19,038 nt of DNA from CALFCX01 sp964603025. Lineage in GTDB: Bacteria; Margulisbacteria; WOR-1; JAKLHX01. Location of the stretch: the NCBI GenBank assembly GCA_964603025.1, contig CAZRTO010000025.1:1-19038 (forward strand), written 5' to 3'. This document shows positions 14,944 to 19,038 of the stretch, piece by piece. The notes below the pieces were generated by a model that did no database searches, had not been told where the DNA came from, and saw only the letters and a list, made by a program, of their open reading frames with translations. The position numbers and the translations under genes were made by a program. Within the stretch, counting starts at the first letter, position 1; every line of letters starts with the position of its first letter.

Positions 14944-16584
14944 ATGTACTGCAGAGACTGCGAACAGACCGCGAAGGGAAAGGCCTGCACGACCAGAGGG
15001 GTCTGCGGAAAGACAAAAGAGACAGCGGACCTTCAGGACATCCTTATATACATTCTCGAGGGGATCGCCGCTTACGCGGAAAAATTGAAAGCCGCGGACA
15101 AAATAACAACGACAGAGACCGACACCCTCATAAAGAGGTCCCTTTTCACCACCGTGACGAACGTTAACTTCGATCCGGACAGGATAAAAGACCTGATAAT
15201 CAAAGCTTCATCGGCAAAGGACGCCTTGGCCCGGGAATTGGACAAGGCCGGCATCAGCGCAGGAGAGCTGCCCGCTCCCGCCCTGTTCACTCCGGAAAAC
15301 ACGGTGAAGGGGCTTATGTCGCAGGCACCAAACACAAAAAAGATACCTGACAAAGATGAAGACATCATCAGTCTGAAAGAGATACTACTGCTCGGACTTA
15401 AAGGCATGGCCGCGTACGCTGATCACGCGCATATCCTCGGTCTTGACGACCCGGACGTTGATCTTTTCTTTTACAAAGGCCTGAACGCCATCGCGGATAC
15501 AAGCCTGACACAAGAGATCCTCCTGTCCCTGATAAACGAATTCGGACTAGTCAACCTCAAATGCCTTGAGCTGCTGGACAGGGCCAACACGTCCTCGTTC
15601 GGGCATCCGGAACCTACCGATGTGGCCGTGGGAGTCAAAAAAGGCCCGGCTATAATAGTATCCGGCCACGATCTTCTGGACCTCAAGCAGCTTCTGGAGC
15701 AGACCGAGGGAAAAGGGATCAACATATATACTCACGGCGAAATGCTGCCCGCACTCGCTTATCCGGAACTTAAAAAGCACAAACATCTTGCTGGCCACTT
15801 CGGCACAGCCTGGCAGAACCAGAAAAAAGAGTTCGACAATATCCCGGCCGCTATACTCATGACCACCAACTGCATACAGGAACCGCTCCCCAGCTATAAA
15901 GACAGGATCTTCACCACCGGACTGGTGGCATTCCCCGGCGTGGCCCACATCCCCGACGGCAGCGGCAAAAAAGATTTCTCGCCCATCATAGCCAAAGCCC
16001 TCGAGCTCAAAGGCTTTGAAAAGGACGACCAGCCAGCCCACACCAAGACAGGGTTCGCCAGGAATTCCGTGATATCGGCAGCCGGGACCGTCGTAAAGCT
16101 GGTCAACGACGGCAGGATACGCCATTTTTTCCTGATAGGCGGATGCGACGGGGCAAAACCAGGAAGAAATTACTACACCGAACTCGCTGAAAGAACGCCC
16201 AAAGACACGGTGATCCTGACGCTTGCCTGCGGCAAGTTCCGTTTTAACACGCTTGATCTCGGAGAAATAGAGGGTATCCCCAGGATGCTCGACTGCGGAC
16301 AGTGCAACGACGCTTATTCGGCCATAAGGATAGCCCTGGCCCTGGGCGACGCGTTCAAATGCTCGGTGAACGACCTTCCGCTCTCGCTCATACTTTCCTG
16401 GTACGAACAAAAAGCCGTATGCATATTGCTCACTCTGCTGTCGCTGGGCATAAAGAACATAAAGCTGGGCCCTACCCTGCCGGCATTCGTATCGCCCAAC
16501 GTACTTAAGGTGCTTTCACAGAATTTCGGCCTGAAGCCGATAAGTACCGCCGAAAAAGACCTGGCGGAGGCGCTTAAAAAATGA
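14944..16584 (+). CDS. hcp: Hybrid cluster protein / hydroxylamine reductase (class I)
   Basis: 546 residues, the length of the class I enzyme. The N-terminal cubane ligands are C3-x2-C6-x8-C15-x5-C21 (MYCRDCEQTA start). All hybrid-cluster ligands are present: H242 (SGHDL), E266 (THGEML), C310 (TTNC), C401 (GGCDG, persulfide Cys), C429 (LACGK), C454 (GQCND), E488 and K490 (WYEQK), spaced as in Desulfovibrio Hcp. The family reduces nitric oxide to N2O, and hydroxylamine in vitro, and also mediates S-nitrosylation in E. coli. The gene start is set at the ATG at 14944, about 7 nt after AGGAGGG; an ATG at 14938 would leave a spacing of only 1-2 nt. It is the first gene of an operon behind an operator-overlapped promoter and overlaps the Rrf2 gene by 4 nt. 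Confidence 0.97.
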   Translation: MYCRDCEQTAKGKACTTRGVCGKTKETADLQDILIYILEGIAAYAEKLKAADKITTTETDTLIKRSLFTTVTNVNFDPDRIKDLIIKASSAKDALARELDKAGISAGELPAPALFTPENTVKGLMSQAPNTKKIPDKDEDIISLKEILLLGLKGMAAYADHAHILGLDDPDVDLFFYKGLNAIADTSLTQEILLSLINEFGLVNLKCLELLDRANTSSFGHPEPTDVAVGVKKGPAIIVSGHDLLDLKQLLEQTEGKGINIYTHGEMLPALAYPELKKHKHLAGHFGTAWQNQKKEFDNIPAAILMTTNCIQEPLPSYKDRIFTTGLVAFPGVAHIPDGSGKKDFSPIIAKALELKGFEKDDQPAHTKTGFARNSVISAAGTVVKLVNDGRIRHFFLIGGCDGAKPGRNYYTELAERTPKDTVILTLACGKFRFNTLDLGEIEGIPRMLDCGQCNDAYSAIRIALALGDAFKCSVNDLPLSLILSWYEQKAVCILLTLLSLGIKNIKLGPTLPAFVSPNVLKVLSQNFGLKPISTAEKDLAEALKK

Positions 16585-17003
16585 ACCTTCTGACAAGAAG
16601 GACCGATTACGCCGTTAAGGCCCTGCTAACCATAGCAAAGGCACAAAGGCCCCTTCCGGCCGGAGAGCTCGCGAAAGAACTGTCCATGCCAAAAGCCTTT
16701 TTGCGCGGCATACTGCAGACCCTGGCGGCAAAAAAGATCCTGGATTCGGCCAAAGGCCCCTCCGGAGGGTTTTCTCTGGCAAGGCCCGCGCGCCGCATAA
16801 CTCTCGCGTCGGTAATAAAGGCTTTTCAGGGAGAGCTGTCTTTCAACGACTGCATGTTCAGAAAAAGGATATGCCCCGACCGCGCCGTTTGCCCGCTGAG
16901 AAAAGAGATCCTGGACATAGAATCGGCTGTAATTAGCAGATTTGAGACCATAACAATCAATTCGCTGATGAAAAAAATGCAAAAGCGGCGGCCCGGACAC
17001 TAA
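16581..17003 (+). CDS. Rrf2-family Fe-S transcriptional regulator
   Basis: 140 residues. The N-terminus MNLLTRRTDYAVKALLTIAK is the classic Rrf2 start, with a winged helix-turn-helix over about 25-50 (LPAGELAKELSMPKAFLRGI) and the wing GPSGGFSLAR near 59-68. Three cysteines, C91-x6-C98-x5-C104 (DCMFRKRIC, PDRAVC), sit where IscR and NsrR bind a [2Fe-2S] or [4Fe-4S] cluster. The first spacing is one residue longer than in IscR, so it is not simply iscR. It overlaps hcp by 4 nt (ATGA), so it is coupled to it. It probably senses NO, oxygen or Fe-S state and represses the operon through the inverted repeat at 14894-14912. Its position downstream of hcp favours autoregulation rather than an Isc role; NsrR-like is the nearest functional guess. 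Confidence 0.93.
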   Translation: MNLLTRRTDYAVKALLTIAKAQRPLPAGELAKELSMPKAFLRGILQTLAAKKILDSAKGPSGGFSLARPARRITLASVIKAFQGELSFNDCMFRKRICPDRAVCPLRKEILDIESAVISRFETITINSLMKKMQKRRPGH

Positions 17004-17011
17004 AAGTCCGG
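16993..17011 (+). other. Intercistronic hairpin between the Rrf2 and ferredoxin genes
   Basis: CCGGAC (16993-16998) pairs with GTCCGG (17006-17011), with the Rrf2 stop codon in the loop; an overlapping palindrome CCGGCGCCGG sits at 17008-17017. There is no U-tract, so it is not a terminator. It could tune transcript stability or translation of the downstream gene. Confidence 0.4.
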
Positions 17012-17033
17012 CGCCGGAAAGGAGATCAAGGCC

Positions 17034-17858
17034 ATGAAAAGGAAGATAATACTGATAGACGAGGATAAATGCAACGGGTGCGGGCTCTGCATAAACGGGT
17101 GCCCGGAGGGGGCTCTGGAACTTGTCGACGGTAAGGCCAGGCTGACAAAGGAATTCTACTGTGACGGGCTGGGCGCGTGCATAGGCACCTGCCCTCAGGG
17201 CGCCATTACGATAGAGGAAAGGGAAGCCCCCGCGTACGACGAGACCGCGGTGATCGCCAACATAGCCAGGCAAGGCAGGGATGAAGTAGAAAAACATCTT
17301 CATCACCTCAAAGAACACGGAGAGGTATTGTATTATAAGCAGGCCACGCAGTGGCTGGACAAAAACGGCGTCGAATACTCAAAAGATACCGGACGCCCCG
17401 AGTCCGAGATAGCTTGCAACTGCCCCGGGGTCAAAATGATGGAGTTTGGCCGTGAGAGCTCGGCACAGGAGAGTTCGGGCAGGCAGGCACCTCAGCTGCG
17501 GCAGTGGCCCGTACAACTGCACCTGGTATCCCCGTCGGCGCCTTACCTTAAGAACACCGACCTTCTCATCTCGGCCGACTGCGCGCCGTTCGCCTATCCC
17601 AATTTCCACGACGACTTTTTGAAGGGGAAAGCACTGGTCATACTCTGCCCCAAGCTGGACGAATCGCATGAAGCTTATATAGAAAAGCTCGCCGAGATCT
17701 TTGCGAACAACAACATCAAGTCGATAACAATAGCCAGGATGGAGGTTCCGTGCTGCTATGGGATCAACATGATAGTGCAGGAAGCACTGAAAAAGTCAAA
17801 AATGAGCATACCGGTCAAAGATATGGTCGTGGAGATAAAAGGGAAGATCAAAAACTAG
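17034..17858 (+). CDS. Hcp-associated 4Fe-4S ferredoxin-like protein with Cys-rich C-terminal domain
   Basis: 274 residues. Residues 1-65 form a bacterial-type ferredoxin domain. The first cluster site is complete: C13-x2-C16-x2-C19-x3-C23-P. The second has C43, C49 and C53-P but Leu at 46 where a Cys is usual. The remaining 200 residues hold conserved-looking cysteine motifs: C128-N-C130-P-G, D182-C183-A-P, C205-P, and V-P-C240-C241. I recognise this as a family found near hcp in anaerobes, with no settled function; electron delivery to Hcp is the likely role. Genome context supports it: same strand, 30 nt after the Rrf2 gene, with a GGAGAT ribosome binding site about 9 nt upstream. It ends by sharing a CTAG with the convergent gene. 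Confidence 0.88.
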   Translation: MKRKIILIDEDKCNGCGLCINGCPEGALELVDGKARLTKEFYCDGLGACIGTCPQGAITIEEREAPAYDETAVIANIARQGRDEVEKHLHHLKEHGEVLYYKQATQWLDKNGVEYSKDTGRPESEIACNCPGVKMMEFGRESSAQESSGRQAPQLRQWPVQLHLVSPSAPYLKNTDLLISADCAPFAYPNFHDDFLKGKALVILCPKLDESHEAYIEKLAEIFANNNIKSITIARMEVPCCYGINMIVQEALKKSKMSIPVKDMVVEIKGKIKN

Positions 17859-18769
17859 TCGAACCTTACGGTCACGATAATGCTTTTTGTAGATGTCAAA
17901 CTGCCGTTGCTAACCGTCACGGTCAGCGTAACATCCTTTGTAGATGTTACGGTAGGAGCGTTCCATGTCACACTGTTCCCGTCACCCGTGAACGTCCCGC
18001 TGGCTCCGCCGCTGCTGCTGGCGCTCCATGAATATGTAAGATCAAGACCATATGGATCGGTCGCAGAACAGGTTAGGGTCAAAGTGCCTCCCGAATCTAC
18101 CGACGACCCCGAAGCCGCGAGATTGCTTATTACCGGTGCCAACGGATTGACGGCCTCAATATTTATGGACTCGGAAATAGATGCTTTATTTTTATTGGTA
18201 ACGATAGCCGTCACTGTGTATACACCAGGAGAACTCGGGGCTTTCCATGTCATTTCTGAGCCCCCAGATAAAATACTCCCCCCACTGGCTTCCCATGCAT
18301 AAGACATGGAGAGATCATTTGGATCGGTCGCTGTGCAGGTAACTTTTGAGGTTTTTCCGACTGCAACAGGATTAGGCAAAGCAACAAGAGAATTAATTAT
18401 CGGCGCATCGGGATCTACGACAACTATGTTGATGGTATCGCTGACAGAGTTAGTCCCATCGCTGACTGTCAAAGTGACGATATATACTCCTGGCGCGGAC
18501 GGAGCGGTCCAAACGATACTCTTTCCTGTGTTGCTGGACAGACTCCCGCCGTTCGCGCTCCAGGTATAAGTAAGCGCCAGTCCCGAGCCCGAAGTGGCCT
18601 CCGCAGAAATAGAGACAGGGCTTTCAGCTATGACCCTGTTGGAAGGAGAAACCGTTATGCTGGAAATGACCGGCGGCAGGACACCGCAGCCAAAGAAGAG
18701 AACGGCAAGCATGAGCAGCGGAATCATACACTTTAAGAAACTCGAGGATCGGTTTGTTTTCTGCCTCAT
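17855..18769 (-). CDS. Lipoprotein with three Ig-like/PKD-like domains
   Basis: 304 residues from the ATG at 18769. The signal peptide (MRQKTNRSS, then a hydrophobic stretch) ends in a lipobox L24-F-F-G-C28. Three tandem beta-sandwich repeats of about 87-97 residues follow (about 32-118, 119-206, 208-304). Each has a Y-x-W core (LTYTWSANGG, MSYAWEASGG, LTYSWSASSS), a W-x-A-P turn (VWTAPSAPGVY, TWKAPSSPGVY, TWNAPTV) and a final T-V-x-V-S-D/N-G strand, the pattern of PKD and bacterial Ig-like domains in surface adhesins and carbohydrate-binding proteins. There is no enzymatic domain. The earlier in-frame start at 18853 lies in repeat DNA upstream of the promoter and is rejected. No ribosome binding site precedes 18769. 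It is convergent with the ferredoxin gene, sharing the stop region. Confidence 0.85.
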   Translation of the reverse strand: MRQKTNRSSSFLKCMIPLLMLAVLFFGCGVLPPVISSITVSPSNRVIAESPVSISAEATSGSGLALTYTWSANGGSLSSNTGKSIVWTAPSAPGVYIVTLTVSDGTNSVSDTINIVVVDPDAPIINSLVALPNPVAVGKTSKVTCTATDPNDLSMSYAWEASGGSILSGGSEMTWKAPSSPGVYTVTAIVTNKNKASISESINIEAVNPLAPVISNLAASGSSVDSGGTLTLTCSATDPYGLDLTYSWSASSSGGASGTFTGDGNSVTWNAPTVTSTKDVTLTVTVSNGSLTSTKSIIVTVRFD

Positions 18770-18782
18770 TTTAACTAACGAA

Positions 18783-18811
18783 ATATTACAACATCCACCC
18801 GAAAAGTGCAA
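18783..18811 (-). promoter_or_regulatory. Sigma70-type promoter for the Ig-like lipoprotein
   Basis: On the minus strand: TTGCAC (18811 down to 18806), 17-nt spacer, TAATAT (18788 down to 18783). The predicted start, about 18776, leaves a leader of only about 7 nt before the ATG at 18769, too short for a ribosome binding site, and none is visible. The -35 lies 11 nt downstream of the left heptad array. Confidence 0.55.
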
Positions 18812-18822
18812 GAGCAAAGTAA

Positions 18823-18850
18823 GGATGACGAATGACGGATGACGCAAGAC
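18823..18850 (-). repeat. Imperfect 7-bp repeat array, left arm (4 units)
   Basis: On the plus strand the units are GGATGAC, GAATGAC, GGATGAC, GCAAGAC; read on the minus strand, GTCTTGC, GTCATCC, GTCATTC, GTCATCC. It runs towards the minus-strand lipoprotein promoter. It pairs with the array at 18893-18934, including an 18-bp perfect inverted match. Confidence 0.75.
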
Positions 18851-18892
18851 CATATTTGCAGATTAGCTACCCAAAGTAAACGACATTTTCTC

Positions 18893-18934
18893 TTCATCCA
18901 TCATCCGTCATCCTTGATCCGTCATTCGTCATCC
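18893..18934 (+). repeat. Imperfect 7-bp repeat array, right arm (6 units)
   Basis: In register: TTCATCC, ATCATCC, GTCATCC, TTGATCC, GTCATTC, GTCATCC. It is inverted relative to the array at 18823-18850, with a 42-nt spacer between them. It ends 17 nt before the -35 box of the right-edge promoter and reads GTCATYC in the direction of that promoter. Confidence 0.75.
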
Positions 18935-18951
18935 CTCACAATAATGGCCTA

Positions 18952-18979
18952 TTGACAAAATCACGCATAAGTATATAAT
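18952..18979 (+). promoter_or_regulatory. Strong promoter of a gene cut off at the right edge
   Basis: TTGACA (18952-18957), 16-nt spacer, TATAAT (18974-18979), both perfect. The predicted start is about 18986. It drives a gene whose start is at or near the end of the window. Confidence 0.7.
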
Positions 18980-18999
18980 AATGTAGTGTTTTAGCATAC

Positions 19000-19010
19000 A
19001 AAGGAGGTGA
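19000..19010 (+). promoter_or_regulatory. Perfect-length Shine-Dalgarno sequence with no standard start at normal spacing
   Basis: AAAGGAGGTGA matches the whole 3' end of 16S rRNA. At the usual distance the next codon is ATC (19017-19019), not ATG/GTG/TTG. An ATG at 19026, in the same frame as that ATC, is 18 nt beyond AGGAGG. A GTG at 19007 overlaps the ribosome binding site and is too close. The coding region itself is only a few codons long here, so no product can be named. Confidence 0.6.
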
Positions 19011-19038
19011 AACAACATCCGGTTTATGCTGGAACGGG

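Noticed and set aside
15547..16410. 287-codon open frame antisense to hcp
   Set aside because: Hcp is intact with every ligand residue on the plus strand; the antisense frame has no family-like motif and no ribosome binding site support.
16993..17017. Intrinsic terminator after the Rrf2 gene
   Set aside because: The hairpin has no following U-tract and the ferredoxin gene starts 17 nt later with its own ribosome binding site.
16626..17318. 230-codon antisense frame across the Rrf2 and ferredoxin genes
   Set aside because: It crosses two well-supported genes and their boundary, which is typical of chance open frames in GC-richer coding DNA.
18770..18853. Longer N-terminus for the Ig-like lipoprotein beginning at 18853
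   Set aside because: It would place a second Cys-containing hydrophobic segment in front of a complete signal peptide and would begin in the heptad array, upstream of the predicted promoter.

Overview
The window looks like a piece of the chromosome of an anaerobic, Gram-negative-type bacterium. An AsmA-like protein, lipoproteins and an ABC-dependent cell-surface polysaccharide exporter point to an outer membrane. A hybrid-cluster-protein operon with an Fe-S Rrf2 regulator and a ferredoxin-like partner points to an anaerobic or microaerobic life. From memory, the gene mix and the 7-bp intergenic repeats recall uncultured phyla such as Omnitrophota or Desulfobacterota-like lineages, but nothing here is taxonomically decisive.

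Layout. (1) 1-1114, plus strand: the C-terminal end of an AsmA-like protein, then a hemolysin III/PAQR membrane protein. (2) 1129-11864, minus strand: a tight ten-gene polysaccharide operon. In transcription order it holds Wzm-type permease, Wzt-type ATPase with a C-terminal cargo domain, methyltransferase, DUF4214/coiled-coil/methyltransferase fusion, two GT4 glycosyltransferases, methyltransferase/DUF4214 fusion, polytopic (GT-C-like) membrane protein, polyprenyl-phosphate-type GT2, and NAD-dependent epimerase/dehydratase. Most junctions overlap by 4 nt or are under 25 nt. (3) 11940-14240, plus strand: a divergent two-domain glycosyltransferase (GT-A-like plus GT4-like) sharing the 75-nt promoter region with wzm. 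(4) 14346-14834: a small lipoprotein of unknown function. (5) 14944-17858: hcp, an Rrf2 regulator and a ferredoxin-like protein, behind a strong promoter overlapped by a 7-5-7 inverted repeat. (6) 17855-18769, minus strand: a lipoprotein with three Ig/PKD-like domains, convergent with the ferredoxin gene. (7) 18770-19038: a 269-nt intergenic region with two oppositely oriented heptad arrays, then a strong promoter and perfect ribosome binding site for a gene cut off at the right edge.

How the parts fit. Genes 1129-14240 would build and decorate a lipid-linked glycan in the cytoplasm (GTs, epimerase, methyltransferases), export it through Wzm/Wzt, and possibly modify it further from a polyprenyl-phosphate sugar (GT2 plus GT-C-like pair). 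Wzt has a cargo-binding extension, and one methyltransferase carries a long helical linker. This suggests end-capping with methyl groups as the export signal, as in the E. coli O9a WbdD/Wzt system, but that is inference. No initiator transferase, ligase or nucleotide-sugar supply genes are present apart from the one epimerase. The hcp operon is a separate nitrosative/redox-stress module, probably controlled by its own Rrf2 protein.

The most unusual signals are non-coding. Imperfect 7-bp arrays sit just upstream of promoters at three places, with two arrays facing opposite ways, each reading GTCATYC towards its own promoter. In addition, four transcription-unit-leading genes lack a Shine-Dalgarno sequence and have a -10 box only 8-14 nt before the start codon, which suggests leaderless or near-leaderless mRNAs.
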